A stretch of 64,000 bases of DNA from Acidobacteriota bacterium (GCA_020853395.1 JADYYY010000002.1:146609-210608); one strand, 5' to 3'. Counted from the stretch's first letter, positions 54,182 to 64,000 are shown. Made by a program: numbers and translations. The notes: a model not told the origin generated them from the sequence alone.

Positions 54182-55297
54182 GTGCGCATCCTCGTCGACT
54201 ACCGACCCGCGCTCCGGGAGCGGACCGGCGTCGGCGAATACATCCATCAGGTGGCGACCGCGCTCGTCGCAACGGCTCCGGCCGGCGAAGAGCTCGTGCT
54301 CTTCTCGTCCTCGTGGAAGGATCGCGTGCCGCCGGATGCGCTTCCCGGCGCACGCATCATCGATCGGCGGGTGCCGGTTCGTGTCCTCAATACCCTCTGG
54401 CATCGCGCCGAATGGCCGCCCGTCGAATGGCTCGGCGCCTCGGCGATCGACGTGTGCCAGTCGGCCCACCCGCTGCTGATGCCGGCCAAACGCGCGGCGC
54501 AGGCCGTGATGGTGCACGATCTGGACTTCCTCGACCACCCGGAGCGCACGCGCGCGGAGATCCGCCGCGACTACCCCGCGCTCGCGCGTCGGCACGCCCA
54601 TCGCGCCGACAGGGTCGTCGTCGTCTCCGAGCACACCGCCGGCGAGGTGGAGCGCCGGCTCGGCGTGCCGCGATCGCACATCACCGTGTGCCAACCCGGT
54701 ACTCCCGGGTGGCGACGACGCGATCGGGAGCCGGCAGAGGGCGGGTACATCCTCTTCCTCGGCACGCTCGAGCCGCGAAAGAACGTCCGCGTCCTGCTCG
54801 ACGCGTACGAACGCCTGCTGGCGCGATGGCCTGCGGCACCACCTCTCGTGCTGGCGGGACGGGCTCGACCCGACGCCGCGCCGCTCGTCGCGCGGGCGAC
54901 GGCCGGTCCGCTGGCCGGCCACGTCGAGCTGCCGGGGTACGTGCAGCCGGACAGGCGCCTGGCGCTCTATGCCGGCGCTCTCGTCTTCGTCCTTCCCTCG
55001 CATACGGAAGGGTTCGGGCTCCCGGCGGCCGAGGCGATGATGGCAGGCGTGCCGGTCATCGCGGCCGATCGAGGCGCGCTCCGCGAGTCGGTCGGCTCGG
55101 CAGGCTGGCTCGTGGATCCGGACGACCCGGACGCGCTCGCGCACGCGCTCCACACGGTGCTGACCGACGCGAGCCGGCGACGTGTCATGAGCGATGACGG
55201 ACGCCGGCATGCCGAGCAATTCACGTGGGAGCGCACCGCCCGTCATCTTCGCGAGGCGTGGCAGCTCGCCCTCGAGCACCGGCGACGGCGTGGCTGA
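54182..55297 (+). CDS. glycosyltransferase family 4 (GT-B)
   Basis: 371 aa. N-terminal RILVDYRPALRERTGVGEYI (glycine-rich acceptor loop), middle HDLDFLDHPE and VVSEHTAGEV, then FLGTLEPRKNVRVLLDAYERL and the EX7E-type HTEGFGLPAAEAMMAGVPVIAAD. Likely adds a sugar to the lipid-linked repeat unit. GTG 54182 has GGAG 6 nt upstream. First of six co-oriented cluster genes, overlapping the next by 8 bp. Confidence 0.9.
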   Translation: MRILVDYRPALRERTGVGEYIHQVATALVATAPAGEELVLFSSSWKDRVPPDALPGARIIDRRVPVRVLNTLWHRAEWPPVEWLGASAIDVCQSAHPLLMPAKRAAQAVMVHDLDFLDHPERTRAEIRRDYPALARRHAHRADRVVVVSEHTAGEVERRLGVPRSHITVCQPGTPGWRRRDREPAEGGYILFLGTLEPRKNVRVLLDAYERLLARWPAAPPLVLAGRARPDAAPLVARATAGPLAGHVELPGYVQPDRRLALYAGALVFVLPSHTEGFGLPAAEAMMAGVPVIAADRGALRESVGSAGWLVDPDDPDALAHALHTVLTDASRRRVMSDDGRRHAEQFTWERTARHLREAWQLALEHRRRRG

Positions 55298-56387
55298 GCG
55301 CCGGCTGCACCTCGCCGTGGATGGACGCGAGCTCGTCGGCTATCCGACGGGAGTCGGACGGTATCTCTGGAACGTCCTGCATCAGTGGACGGTGGCGGCG
55401 CCGATCCGCCACCGCATCAGCGTCATCCTGCCGCGGGAACCCGGAGACGCCCCGCGGCGCGAACTGCCAACGGTGGATTGGCACGTCGCGGCCGGAACGG
55501 GGGGCACGCTCTGGGAGCAGACCAGCCTCCGGCGAGTCCTGAAGCGCATCGACGCGGACGTGCTCTTCGCCGTCGGCTACACTGCGCCGCTCCTGACCGT
55601 TTGTCCATTCGTCGTCGTCACGCACGACGTGTCGTTCATGGCGCATCCGGAATGGTTCGGGTGGCGGGAAGGGCTGCGCCGGCGGCTGTTGACCTCGGCG
55701 TCGGCACGGGCCGCCCGCACGGTCTTGACCGTCTCGGAGTTCTCGGCTGCCGAGATCGTGCGGCACATCGGCATTCCACGCGCGAGGCTGCGCCTGGCGT
55801 CGCCGGGCGCGCCGGCGATCGTCCAGGCTCCGCCGCTTCCTTCGCGCGAGCGCATCGTCCTCTTCGTCGGGTCGATCTTCAATCGCCGGCGGGTCCCGAC
55901 GCTGATCGACGCGTTCGCAAAGGTCTCGTCTGCCGTGCCGGACGCCCGGCTCGTGCTGGTCGGCGACAACCGCACCATGCCGGCCATCGACGTGCGCGCA
56001 CATGCGGCCCTCCGCGGCGTCGCGCCACGCGTCGACTGGCGCCAGTACGTGACCGACGACGACCTGCAGCGCCTCTACGCGAGCGCGCGCGTGTTCGCCT
56101 TCCTGTCGGAGTACGAGGGCTTCGCGATGACGCCCATGGAAGCGATCGCGCACGGCGTGCCCGCGGTGCTGCTCGACACGCCGGTCGCGCGCGAGATCTA
56201 CGGGCCGGGCGCGTGCCTCGTGCCCGACGATCTCGATCGCATCAGCGACGCGCTGATCTCGCTCCTGACCGATGACGCCGCGCACGCCGCGGCGCTCCAG
56301 GCCGGCCGTCAGCGGTTGACGCGCTACTCGTGGGCAACGACGGCGGCGGTCGTCCTCGACGCGCTGGAACAGGCGGCCGCCGGATGA
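55290..56387 (+). CDS. glycosyltransferase family 4 (GT-B)
   Basis: 365 aa. LHLAVDGRELVGYPTGVGRYL, HDVSFMAHPEWF, TVSEFSAAEIVRHIG, FVGSIFNRRRVPTLIDAF and SEYEGFAMTPMEAIAHG give the standard GT4 pattern. Clearly paralogous to the preceding transferase. GTG 55290 overlaps its stop; reading further upstream would overlap the preceding gene by over 100 bp. Confidence 0.88.
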   Translation: MAERRLHLAVDGRELVGYPTGVGRYLWNVLHQWTVAAPIRHRISVILPREPGDAPRRELPTVDWHVAAGTGGTLWEQTSLRRVLKRIDADVLFAVGYTAPLLTVCPFVVVTHDVSFMAHPEWFGWREGLRRRLLTSASARAARTVLTVSEFSAAEIVRHIGIPRARLRLASPGAPAIVQAPPLPSRERIVLFVGSIFNRRRVPTLIDAFAKVSSAVPDARLVLVGDNRTMPAIDVRAHAALRGVAPRVDWRQYVTDDDLQRLYASARVFAFLSEYEGFAMTPMEAIAHGVPAVLLDTPVAREIYGPGACLVPDDLDRISDALISLLTDDAAHAAALQAGRQRLTRYSWATTAAVVLDALEQAAAG

Positions 56388-57190
56388 CGCCCACCGCCGA
56401 CGTGCTCATCGTCAGCTACAACACGCGCGAGGACCTCGGCCGCTGCCTCGCGTCGCTCCACGAGCACCCGCCGCGCCATCTGGCGCGGACGATCGTGATC
56501 GACAACGCGTCCACTGACGGCAGCGTCGAGGACGTCGGGCAACGATGGCCGGACGTCGAGATCATCGCGCTCGAGCGCAACGCCGGGTTCGCGGCGGCGA
56601 ACAACGCCGGCATCCGCCGCGCGACGGCGCCGCTCGTGCTGCTGCTCAACAGCGACACCGTGGTGGCCGCCGGGGCCATCGACCGGCTCGTCGAGCGGCT
56701 GGAGGCGACGAGAGCCGTCGCGGCCGGTCCCCGGCTGATCGACGGTCGCGGACGTCCCGAGGTGTCGTTCGGGCCGATGCTCTCGCCATGGGGTGAAGCG
56801 CTCCAGATGCTGCGCGTCCGGCTGGCGCGCGCCGGCTCGCCGGCCGCGCAGCGCTACATCGATCGGCTCGTGGCTCGCGAACGTGTCGTGGACTGGGTGA
56901 GCGGCGCGTGCCTGCTCGTGCGGCGCGCCGCGGCGATCGACGCCGGCCTGCTCGACGAGCGGTACTTCATGTACGAAGAAGACGTCGACTTCTGCGCGGC
57001 TCTCCGCGCCCGCGGCGGCAGCGTGCTCTTCACCCCCGCGTCGGAGATCGTGCACCTCCGGGGTCGATCCGCGGCGCGCGCCGGCGCCGCGATGCGCCGC
57101 GTGTACGATCGCAGCCATCTCGCCTTCTACGAAAAGCACCTGCCGGCCTGGGCGCCGATCCTGCGCCTCTGGCTGCGAATAAAAGGGTGA
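56384..57190 (+). CDS. glycosyltransferase family 2 (GT-A)
   Basis: 268 aa. VLIVSYNTREDLGRCLASL, VIDNASTDGSVE, the FAAANNAG loop, LLNSDTVV (metal-binding Asp) and EDVDFCAALRARGG (catalytic base region) mark a rhamnosyltransferase-like GT2. ATG 56384 overlaps the previous stop in ATGA. A 33-bp gap follows. Confidence 0.92.
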   Translation: MTPTADVLIVSYNTREDLGRCLASLHEHPPRHLARTIVIDNASTDGSVEDVGQRWPDVEIIALERNAGFAAANNAGIRRATAPLVLLLNSDTVVAAGAIDRLVERLEATRAVAAGPRLIDGRGRPEVSFGPMLSPWGEALQMLRVRLARAGSPAAQRYIDRLVARERVVDWVSGACLLVRRAAAIDAGLLDERYFMYEEDVDFCAALRARGGSVLFTPASEIVHLRGRSAARAGAAMRRVYDRSHLAFYEKHLPAWAPILRLWLRIKG

Positions 57191-57223
57191 GCGCTCGAAC
57201 CGCCCCCGGTACAATCAGGCGAC

Positions 57224-58342
57224 GTGCGGATCGCCATCGACGCCCGCAAACTCCACGACTACGGCATCGGCACGTACGTCAGGAACCTGCTGCACTGTCT
57301 CGCGCGGCAGAACTACGACGACGAGTACCTGCTGCTCTGCCGGGAACCCGACGTCGGGTACCTGCGGGCGCTCGCACCGCAGTTCAACCCGGTTCCCGAA
57401 TGGGCCGGCAACTACTCGGTGCGCGAGCAGTTCAGCATCCCGATGGCGCTCCGGCGCCTGAAGGTCGACCTGTTCCATGCGCCGCACTACGTGGTCTCGC
57501 CGCTCACGCCCACGCCGTTCGTCGTCACGATCCACGACTGCATCCACCTGCGTTTCCCGCAGTATCTGCCGAACCGCGTCGCCCCCGTGTACGCGCGCGG
57601 AATGATGACGATGGCCGCGCGCCGCGCGCGGCGGGTGTTGACCGTCTCGAACGCGTCGAAACAGGACATCCTCCACTACCTGCGGATTCCTGCCGACAAG
57701 GTCGAGGTCGTCTACAACGCGCTCGACACCCGGCTGGCCACGCCACCGACCGGCGACGACATCACGCGCGTGCGCGAGCGGTTCCAGTTGACGGCGCCGT
57801 TCGTGCTCTACGCCGGCAACATCAAGCCGCACAAGAACGTCGACCGGCTCATCGAGGCGTACTCGATCCTGCGACGCCGCGGCGTGACCGACGTCCGGCT
57901 GCTCATCATCGGCGACGAGATCTCCAAGTACCCGAACCTCAGGCGGCTCGTGCACCGGTTTCAACTGCACCAGCACGTGCGGTTCCTCGGCTTCGTGCCG
58001 GAGGCGACGCTCGCGGTGCTGTACCGGCTCGCCGCCGTCTTCGTCTTTCCGTCGCTCTACGAAGGCTTCGGTCTGCCGCCGCTCGAGGCGATGGCGGCGG
58101 GCGCCCCGGTCATCACGTCGAACGTCTCGTCGTTGCCGGAGGTCGTGGGAGACGCCGCGCTGCTGATCGATCCGATGGACGCCGGAGCGCTCGCCGACGC
58201 GATGGCCCGCGTGCTCAACGAACCGGGGTTGCGCGCCGATCTCATCCGGCGGGGCCACGATCGCGTGCGCACGTTCTCGTGGGACCGGTCGGTGAGCCGC
58301 ATTCATCAGGTCTACGAGGAACTGGCGGGCGCGCGTGCCTGA
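57224..58342 (+). CDS. glycosyltransferase family 4 (GT-B)
   Basis: 372 aa. [66 protein letters not shown] and [18 protein letters not shown]. Mannosyltransferase-like by overall look. GTG start at 57224; overlaps the next gene by 8 bp. Confidence 0.9.
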   Translation: MRIAIDARKLHDYGIGTYVRNLLHCLARQNYDDEYLLLCREPDVGYLRALAPQFNPVPEWAGNYSVREQFSIPMALRRLKVDLFHAPHYVVSPLTPTPFVVTIHDCIHLRFPQYLPNRVAPVYARGMMTMAARRARRVLTVSNASKQDILHYLRIPADKVEVVYNALDTRLATPPTGDDITRVRERFQLTAPFVLYAGNIKPHKNVDRLIEAYSILRRRGVTDVRLLIIGDEISKYPNLRRLVHRFQLHQHVRFLGFVPEATLAVLYRLAAVFVFPSLYEGFGLPPLEAMAAGAPVITSNVSSLPEVVGDAALLIDPMDAGALADAMARVLNEPGLRADLIRRGHDRVRTFSWDRSVSRIHQVYEELAGARA

Positions 58343-59480
58343 CGCGGCGGCCGACGCGAGCGTCCCTTCCGTGGCGGGCCGTGTCGTGCTCGTGCACGAC
58401 TGGCTGACCGGCATGCGCGGCGGGGAGAAGGTGCTCGAGTCGCTCTGCCGGATCTTTCCCGAGGCGGACCTTCTGACCCTCGTGCACGTCAAGGGCGCCG
58501 TCTCACCGCTCATCGAGGCTCGCCGGGTCCGAACGTCGCTCGTGCAGCGGCTGCCTTGGTCGGCGCGGCTCTACCGCCAGTACCTGCCGGTCTTCCCTAC
58601 CGCCATCGAGTGCTTCGATCTGGACGATGTGGCGCTCGTGATCTCGACCAGCCATTGCGCGGCCAAGGCCGTCGTGCCGACCGGCCGCGCGCGCCATCTC
58701 TGCTACTGCCATTCGCCGATGCGCTATGCCTGGGACCAGTTCGACGCGTACTTCGGGCCCGACCGCCTGGGACGGGCCGGCTCGGCGCTCGCCCGCCCGG
58801 TGCTCGCCTGGCTCGCCCGCTGGGACCGCGCGACGGCGCCGCGCGTCGACCGGTTCGTGGCCAACTCCCGGTTCGTTGCGGGGCGGATCCGCCGGTACTA
58901 TAATCGTGCGGCGTCGATCCTCCATCCGCCCGTGGACGTGGCGTTCTTCACGCCGGGCGCGGCGCCGCCGGAGTCGTATTTCCTTGTGGTCTCGGCCCTC
59001 GTGCCCTACAAGCGCATCGACGTCGCCATCCAGGCGGCCGGCCGTCTGGGGGCGCGCCTGAAGATCGTCGGCAGCGGCCCCGATCTCTTGCGCCTTCGCG
59101 CAATCGCCGGCCCGACGGTGGAGTTCATGGGCCCGGTCGACGACGCCACGCTGCGGGATCTCTACCGCCAGGCGCTGGCCCTCGTGCTGCCCGCCGAGGA
59201 GGACTTCGGCATCGCGCCGGTGGAATCGCTGGCCTGCGGCCGGCCGGTCATCGCGCTCGGCCGGGGCGGCGCGACGGAGACCATCGATCCGGGCGTGACC
59301 GGCCTGCTCGTCGCAGACCAGACGGCCGGCGCGTTCGCCGAGGCGATGCAGCGGGCCGCCGCCCAGGAGTGGCCGGCCGACCGGCTCGCCGCGCGCGCCC
59401 GGGCGTACGCGCCCGATCGCTTCGAGAGCGGGTTCCGGCTGGCCGTCGCCGACATGCTCGCCGCGCCGCGCCCATGTTGA
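58335..59480 (+). CDS. glycosyltransferase family 4 (GT-B)
   Basis: 381 aa. VVLVHDWLTGMRGGEKVLESL, HSPMRYAWDQFDAYFGP, FVANSRFVAGRIRRYY, VSALVPYKRIDVAIQAA and EEDFGIAPVESLACGRPVIA. The HSPMRYAWD motif is typical of the mannosyltransferase subgroup next to WbaP-like proteins. The GTG at 58335 overlaps the previous stop. Confidence 0.9.
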   Translation: MPDAAADASVPSVAGRVVLVHDWLTGMRGGEKVLESLCRIFPEADLLTLVHVKGAVSPLIEARRVRTSLVQRLPWSARLYRQYLPVFPTAIECFDLDDVALVISTSHCAAKAVVPTGRARHLCYCHSPMRYAWDQFDAYFGPDRLGRAGSALARPVLAWLARWDRATAPRVDRFVANSRFVAGRIRRYYNRAASILHPPVDVAFFTPGAAPPESYFLVVSALVPYKRIDVAIQAAGRLGARLKIVGSGPDLLRLRAIAGPTVEFMGPVDDATLRDLYRQALALVLPAEEDFGIAPVESLACGRPVIALGRGGATETIDPGVTGLLVADQTAGAFAEAMQRAAAQEWPADRLAARARAYAPDRFESGFRLAVADMLAAPRPC

Positions 59481-60910
59481 GACGGCACAATCGCCTGCTC
59501 GTCGCCATCTACGTGGTGGCGGATCTCATCGCGGCGTTCGTCGCGTTCACGGCCGCCTATCTCGTCAGGTTCGTGAGCGGCCTGATGGCCGTGACGCAGC
59601 CGCCGCCCCCGTTTCTTCGCTACGTCGGGTTCGCCGCCTTCGCGGCGCCGCTCGTGGTCCTGGCGTTCCAGGTCCAGGGGCTCTATCGGCTCCGCCGCGG
59701 CCGGACGCGGATCGACGACTTCTTCGGCGTGCTGGTCGGCACGCTGCTCGCGACGCTGCTCGGCGTGGCCGGCACGCTCTACGTGAACACGTACCACCTC
59801 AGCCAGGCGCTGAAGGCGCAGGGCTTCCTCGAGGTCTCACGGCCGGTCTGGGCGCTCTTCGTGCTCTTCACCGTGGTGTTCACGTACGCGTCGCGCGAGA
59901 TCGTGCGCGATCTGCTCCAGCGCCGGTGGCGGGCCGGGATCGGCCTCCGGCGCGTGCTCATCGTCGGCGCGGGGGATCTCGGCGCGATGGTGGCGGATCG
60001 CATCCTCGAGCACCGCGAGCTGGGGTTCGTGCTCGTCGGCTTCGCGGACGACCGCTTCGGCACGGGCGACCTGGTCGGCTGCCGCGGGCTGCCGCTGCTC
60101 GGGGCGGTGCAGGACATCGGCGAGATCTGCGCGCGCGAGCACGTGGACGACATCTACGTCGCGCTGCCGATCGAAGAACACGTCAAGATGCTCGGCGTCG
60201 TGGAGGTCGCCTCCCGCGAGTGCATCAACGTGCACGTCGTCCCCGACCTGCTGCAGTTCATCGCGCTGCGCGCGCGGCTCGAAGACCTGGACGGGCTGCC
60301 GCTCATCAGCGTCAACGACGTCCCGCTGCGCGGGATGAACAGCGTGCTGAAGCGGATCGTGGACGTCACGTTGTCGCTGACCGTGCTGGCGACCTGCCTC
60401 GTTCCCGCCCTCTTCATCGCCTGGCTCATCCGCCGCAGTTCTCCCGGGCCGGCCTTCTACAAGCAGATCCGGATGGGGCTCGACGGCAAGCCCTTCGCCG
60501 TCTACAAGTTCCGATCGATGCCGGTCGACGCCGAGGACGCGAGCGGCCCGATCTGGGCCCGCGAAAACGATCCGCGCGCCACGCGCATCGGCCGCTGGTT
60601 GCGCCGCCACGACTTCGACGAGCTGCCGCAGTTCTGGAACGTGCTCAAGGGCGACATGTCGATCGTCGGGCCGCGGCCGGAGCGGCCGTTCTTCGTCGAA
60701 CAGTTCAAGCACCGCATTCCGCAGTACATGCTGCGCCACAAGGTCAAGGCCGGCATCACCGGCTGGGCCCAGGTCAACGGCTGGCGCGGCAACACCTCGC
60801 TCGAGAAGCGGATCGAATTCGACCTGTACTACATCGAGAACTGGTCGCTGAGGCTCGACTTCAAGATCATGTGGCTGACCCTCCTCCGAGGGCTTCATCG
60901 CCTGGCCTAG
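59474..60910 (+). CDS. polyprenyl-phosphate sugar-1-phosphate transferase (WbaP-like)
   Basis: 478 aa polytopic initiator of lipid-linked glycan assembly. Four N-terminal transmembrane helices (about 8-30, 48-68, 80-105, 118-140), a Rossmann-like CoA-binding domain (about 150-270, [15 protein letters not shown]), a reentrant helix (about 290-320), and the catalytic bac_transf domain with [32 protein letters not shown] and [16 protein letters not shown]. Transfers probably glucose- or galactose-1-phosphate to undecaprenyl phosphate. ATG 59474 overlaps the preceding gene by 7 bp. Confidence 0.94.
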   Translation: MLRRHNRLLVAIYVVADLIAAFVAFTAAYLVRFVSGLMAVTQPPPPFLRYVGFAAFAAPLVVLAFQVQGLYRLRRGRTRIDDFFGVLVGTLLATLLGVAGTLYVNTYHLSQALKAQGFLEVSRPVWALFVLFTVVFTYASREIVRDLLQRRWRAGIGLRRVLIVGAGDLGAMVADRILEHRELGFVLVGFADDRFGTGDLVGCRGLPLLGAVQDIGEICAREHVDDIYVALPIEEHVKMLGVVEVASRECINVHVVPDLLQFIALRARLEDLDGLPLISVNDVPLRGMNSVLKRIVDVTLSLTVLATCLVPALFIAWLIRRSSPGPAFYKQIRMGLDGKPFAVYKFRSMPVDAEDASGPIWARENDPRATRIGRWLRRHDFDELPQFWNVLKGDMSIVGPRPERPFFVEQFKHRIPQYMLRHKVKAGITGWAQVNGWRGNTSLEKRIEFDLYYIENWSLRLDFKIMWLTLLRGLHRLA

Positions 60911-60929
60911 CCAGCCGGAACAGGACGTC

Positions 60930-61862
60930 ATGAGAATCGTCATCACGGGAGCCGCTGGCTTCATCGGATCGCACCTCACCGAGACGCTCCTCGACCAGGG
61001 CCACTCGGTCATCGGCATCGACAACCTGCTGACCGGCGACATCGCCAACATCGCGCACCTGTTCGGACGCGAGTTCATCTTCATCAAGCACGACGTCACG
61101 AACTACATCTCCATCGACGGCCCCGTGGACGTCGTGTTCCACTGGGCGAGCCCCGCCAGCCCGATCGACTACCTCGAGTGGCCGATTCCGACGCTGAAAG
61201 TGGGCGCGCTCGGCACGCACAACGCCCTCGGGCTGGCGAAGGCGAAGCGCGCCAAGTTCGTCATCGCGTCGACGTCGGAGGTGTACGGCGATCCGCTCGA
61301 ACATCCGCAGAAGGAGACCTACTGGGGCAACGTCAACCCGGTCGGCCCCCGCGGTGTGTACGACGAGGCCAAGCGGTTCGCGGAGGCCATCACGATGGCC
61401 TACCACCGCTATCACGGCCTCGACACGAAGATCGTCCGGATCTTTAACACCTACGGGCCCAGGATGCGCATCAAGGACGGACGTGCCGTGCCGAACTTCA
61501 TCGCGCAGGCGCTCCGCGGAGAAGACGTCACGGTGTTCGGCAGCGGCGCGCAGACGCGCAGCTTCTGCTACATCACGGATCTGGTGGACGGCATCCTGCG
61601 GTTGATGGCGTCGAAGGAGAACGATCCGGTGAACATCGGCAACCCGCACGAGATGTCCATCGAGGCGATGGCGCGCCTCATCATCGAGATGACCGGATCG
61701 TCGAGCCGTCTCGTGTTCAAGGACCTGCCAACCGACGACCCGAAGGTGCGGCAGCCCGACATCACGCGCGCGCGCACGCTGCTCGGCTGGGAACCGCGGG
61801 TGCCGCTCGAGGAAGGGCTGACGTCGACGATCGAGTACTTCAGGAAGAAGATGGCCGTCTGA
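60930..61862 (+). CDS. UDP-glucuronate decarboxylase (UDP-xylose synthase)
   Basis: 310 aa [36 protein letters not shown] (the UXS signature), [24 protein letters not shown] (catalytic Tyr and Lys) and IFNTYGPRM. Converts UDP-glucuronate, supplied by ugd, to UDP-xylose, so the polymer probably contains xylose. Last gene of the plus-strand cluster, 19 bp after the initiator. Confidence 0.94.
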   Translation: MRIVITGAAGFIGSHLTETLLDQGHSVIGIDNLLTGDIANIAHLFGREFIFIKHDVTNYISIDGPVDVVFHWASPASPIDYLEWPIPTLKVGALGTHNALGLAKAKRAKFVIASTSEVYGDPLEHPQKETYWGNVNPVGPRGVYDEAKRFAEAITMAYHRYHGLDTKIVRIFNTYGPRMRIKDGRAVPNFIAQALRGEDVTVFGSGAQTRSFCYITDLVDGILRLMASKENDPVNIGNPHEMSIEAMARLIIEMTGSSSRLVFKDLPTDDPKVRQPDITRARTLLGWEPRVPLEEGLTSTIEYFRKKMAV

Positions 61863-61895
61863 GAAGACGGCCGCCCGATCGAACGCGTGGCCGCG

Positions 61896-62468
61896 TCACT
61901 GCCGTGGCTCTTGCTCCGCGCTCGCCAGTTCCCGCGCCACGCGCACGACGTACTCGCCGCCGGAGGCCAGCGTCAGCGCGAGCGACAGATAGACGCCGAC
62001 GGTCACGAGCAGCGATCGCTCGCCGAGATAGTTCGCCCAGAGCGTGACGACGCCGGTCATCACGAACACGACGGTCGCGCTCTTGCCGAGCATCGACGGG
62101 CGGAACGTGCGGCGCTTGACCGCGAGGTTCACCACCGCGACCGTCATCACGATCGCGATGTCGCGGCTGAGCACCAGGATCGTCAACCACACCGGCAGGC
62201 GGTTCGCGAACCCGAATCCCGGCAGCGTCAGCATCACGAACATGGCCGTCAGGAGCAGCTTGTCGGCCATCGGATCGAGCCAGGCGCCGAGCGTGGTCGG
62301 CTGGCCGAGTTTGCGCGCGAGCAGCCCGTCGAACGCGTCGGTCGCGCCCGCGACCGCGAACGTGAGCAGTGCCCATCCAGGCCAGCCGTAGAACATGAAG
62401 AGCACGAAGACCGGCACGAGCAGCAGCCGCAGCAGCGTGAGCTGGTTGGCTGCGGTGAGAACCGCCAT
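61896..62468 (-). CDS. CDP-alcohol phosphatidyltransferase (PgsA-like)
   Basis: 190 aa inner-membrane enzyme of phospholipid synthesis. The complete CDP-OH motif DAFDGLLAR...GAWLDPMADK (residues about 43-68) carries all four metal Asp. About five more hydrophobic segments follow. Most like phosphatidylglycerophosphate synthase, but the alcohol is not decided by sequence. 9 bp downstream of the TPR/SLH lipoprotein gene. Confidence 0.87.
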   Translation of the reverse strand: MAVLTAANQLTLLRLLLVPVFVLFMFYGWPGWALLTFAVAGATDAFDGLLARKLGQPTTLGAWLDPMADKLLLTAMFVMLTLPGFGFANRLPVWLTILVLSRDIAIVMTVAVVNLAVKRRTFRPSMLGKSATVVFVMTGVVTLWANYLGERSLLVTVGVYLSLALTLASGGEYVVRVARELASAEQEPRQ

Positions 62469-62477
62469 ACGGAGGAG

Positions 62478-63833
62478 CTACCTGCCCTGCGCCAGTTGGA
62501 GGATGCGATCCACGGCGCCGACCAGCTCCGCGCCGGTCGCGGGCCGAGTGGACTGGAACCGCCCGGCGTCCGATGTCAGCGTCCCCGCCGTCACGGCCAG
62601 CGCTGCAGGCCGATAGAAGACGTGGGTCACCGGCAGGTCGGCGAACCTCGGGCGCGCCGCGCGCCACCGCGTGAGATCGGCGGGCCGCCCGGCAGCGGCC
62701 AGCTCGACGAGACTCGCGACGACCTGGGCCAAGTCGCCGCGCCGCACGATCGCACGCGGCTGGAAGGTGTGGTTCTCGTAGATGCGCATGACGCCGGCAC
62801 GCGTCACCGGCGGGATCCAACGTGCGGCCCAATGGTCGCGGACGTCGGTGGCGACCTGCGGCGGACGCTGCGGCGCGTGCTCGAGCAGCGCGGCCAGCTT
62901 CACGCCGACGTAGGCCGCCACATCGCCTCTCGTGATCGTCGCAGCCGACGCCATCGTCCTCACGGGCTCCGGCAGATCGGCGGCCGCCGCCTTCTCGCGG
63001 AGGCTCGCCGCCTTGGACCGCCAGCCCTCGCGAGGATCGATGGCCGCCGCGCGGCCGTAATAGGTCGCCGCTTCGCCGAGCTTGCCACGGCCCTCGAGCA
63101 CGCCGGCGAGCAGCGCGAGCGAATCGGCGGCGCCCGGATCGAGCTGGACCAGGCGCCGGGCGTGCTGCTCGGCGCGGTCGAGCGCGTCGGTCTGCTGCTC
63201 GAGCTGGACCAGCTCGGCAAGGATCACCGTGCTCGATGGCGAGAGGGCGAGCGCTTCCTCGAGCGTACGCTGCGCGTCGTCGGATCGGCCGGCGAGCCGC
63301 GCCGCGCGGCCGCGTTCGATGAGCGTCTGCACGTGCCGGAACCGCACGAGATCGAGGCGGGCCTTCACGCCTTCGCGCCGAGGATCGAGATCGAGGATTC
63401 GCTCCAGCGCGGCAATCGCCGCGGCGTCGTCGCCGAGCGCGATCTCGGCTTCCGCCCGGCCAGTCCAGGCCGGAAGGTAGGCGGCATCTGCCGTGATGGC
63501 CTCGGCGAACTGCGTGGCCGCCGCCTTGTAGTTCCGTTCGGCCAGCGCGACGTAGCCGAGCCCCGTGATCGAAGGGAAGAACCCCGGCGCGCCCTTCAGC
63601 ACGGCCTGGAATTCGCGCGCCGCGCGTCGCTCGTCGCCGGCCTGCAGCCACTGCCAGGCCAGGTCGTGCCGCTGCCGCAACGCCGGCGAAACGCGGAGAC
63701 GCTGGGGCACGACCGGCTCGACGTAGCCGGGATAGCGAGGCGTCAGCGACGCCGGCGGCCGCTTCGGAGCCGATGCGCAGCCGGCGGCGACCAGCACGCT
63801 CAGGATGCACGCCGCGCCGAGCCGGCCGCTCAT
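62478..63833 (-). CDS. TPR lipoprotein with C-terminal S-layer-homology-like region
   Basis: 451 aa. Lipobox LVAAGC (Cys at 19) after a short signal. TPR helices from about 55 to 280 (e.g. AAREFQAVLKGAPGFFPSITGLGYVAL, RAEQHARRLVQLDPGAADSLALLAGVLEG). The last 150 residues hold ITRGDVAAYVGVKLAALL and VRRGDLAQVVASLVELA, which look like SLH repeats. Probably an envelope scaffold. ATG 63833 overlaps the upstream stop (ATGA). Confidence 0.78.
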   Translation of the reverse strand: MSGRLGAACILSVLVAAGCASAPKRPPASLTPRYPGYVEPVVPQRLRVSPALRQRHDLAWQWLQAGDERRAAREFQAVLKGAPGFFPSITGLGYVALAERNYKAAATQFAEAITADAAYLPAWTGRAEAEIALGDDAAAIAALERILDLDPRREGVKARLDLVRFRHVQTLIERGRAARLAGRSDDAQRTLEEALALSPSSTVILAELVQLEQQTDALDRAEQHARRLVQLDPGAADSLALLAGVLEGRGKLGEAATYYGRAAAIDPREGWRSKAASLREKAAAADLPEPVRTMASAATITRGDVAAYVGVKLAALLEHAPQRPPQVATDVRDHWAARWIPPVTRAGVMRIYENHTFQPRAIVRRGDLAQVVASLVELAAAGRPADLTRWRAARPRFADLPVTHVFYRPAALAVTAGTLTSDAGRFQSTRPATGAELVGAVDRILQLAQGR

Positions 63834-64000
63834 GCCGGCATCCTCGCACGCGTGAATCGCCGCAACAACCTCCGCGGCACGTCAGCCTCGATGGAGATCC
63901 GATGGGCATCGGCCACGTGGCTCACGACGCGGGCATGCCGGTACAGCTCGGCGACGAGGTGCCGGTCCTCCTCGCGCCGATCGTCGAACTCGAACTGCAC
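63830..64000 (-). CDS. C-terminal fragment, probable HflX GTPase (partial)
   Basis: The last 56 codons of a gene that runs off the window edge. The end DRHLVAELYRHARVVSHV...ISIEADVPRRLLRRF resembles the C-terminal domain of HflX ribosome-splitting GTPases; no GTPase motif is inside the window to confirm. Overlaps the TPR/SLH start by 4 bp. Confidence 0.5.
   Translation of the reverse strand: MQFEFDDRREEDRHLVAELYRHARVVSHVADAHRISIEADVPRRLLRRFTRARMPA

Overview
The window is a high-GC (about two thirds G+C), densely packed bacterial chromosome segment. Nothing phage- or transposase-like was seen. Gene content suggests a Gram-negative, respiring heterotroph: a TonB-domain protein, an MtrB-type outer-membrane barrel, many c-type cytochromes, a PQQ enzyme, GMC/subunit-3 sugar oxidases, a DUF6807 protein and a PVC-like HEAT/cytochrome dehydrogenase. 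Acidobacteriota, perhaps class Vicinamibacteria, is my best guess; this is inferred from gene content, not from a marker gene.

Layout. 0-8.3 kb: a TonB-domain protein, a sugar-1-phosphate nucleotidyltransferase, a three-subunit molybdenum hydroxylase (FAD, 2Fe-2S and Mo subunits overlapping by 1 nt each), a divergent Tm-1-like protein and a DUF6807 protein. 8.4-21.3 kb: a stress/energy island with four universal stress proteins (one double), a SulP transporter, Hsp20, a sigma-54 response regulator convergent with a PAS histidine kinase, a GNAT/acyl-CoA synthetase fusion and a diheme cytochrome. Within it lies a 676-bp non-coding block bounded by inverted heptad (GGGCAAA) repeats. 21.4-30 kb: periplasmic sugar/alcohol oxidation (PQQ dehydrogenase with an inserted cytochrome domain, GMC oxidoreductase plus subunit 3, HEAT/cytochrome protein, Tat-exported TIM-barrel protein). 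30.2-31.8 kb: a TPR protein with two aspartyl-protease motifs. 32.1-37.1 kb: an operon for a complete trans-envelope electron conduit (decaheme MtrA/DmsE-like cytochrome, MtrB/PioB barrel, monoheme cytochrome, NapC-like inner-membrane multiheme protein). 37.2-49.9 kb: a sulfotransferase, a transhydrogenase, tRNA-Pro, MerR, Der, HU, an M50 protease and the priA-udg-coaBC-rpoZ-gmk-yicC housekeeping operon. 49.9-61.9 kb: a polysaccharide cluster (MsbA-like exporter, GalE, Ugd, five glycosyltransferases, a WbaP-like initiating transferase, UDP-xylose synthase). 61.9-64 kb: a PgsA-like protein, a TPR/SLH lipoprotein and the 3' end of a probable hflX.

The most interesting integrating signal is a set of -24/-12 (sigma-54) promoter matches. 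Four good ones sit upstream of a USP gene, hsp20, the diheme cytochrome and the decaheme/MtrB operon, and one ambiguous one is at a second USP gene. The window also encodes an NtrC-type activator beside hsp20. I propose that stress proteins and the extracellular-electron-transfer conduit belong to one sigma-54 regulon. This comes from reading the sequence by eye and has not been tested.
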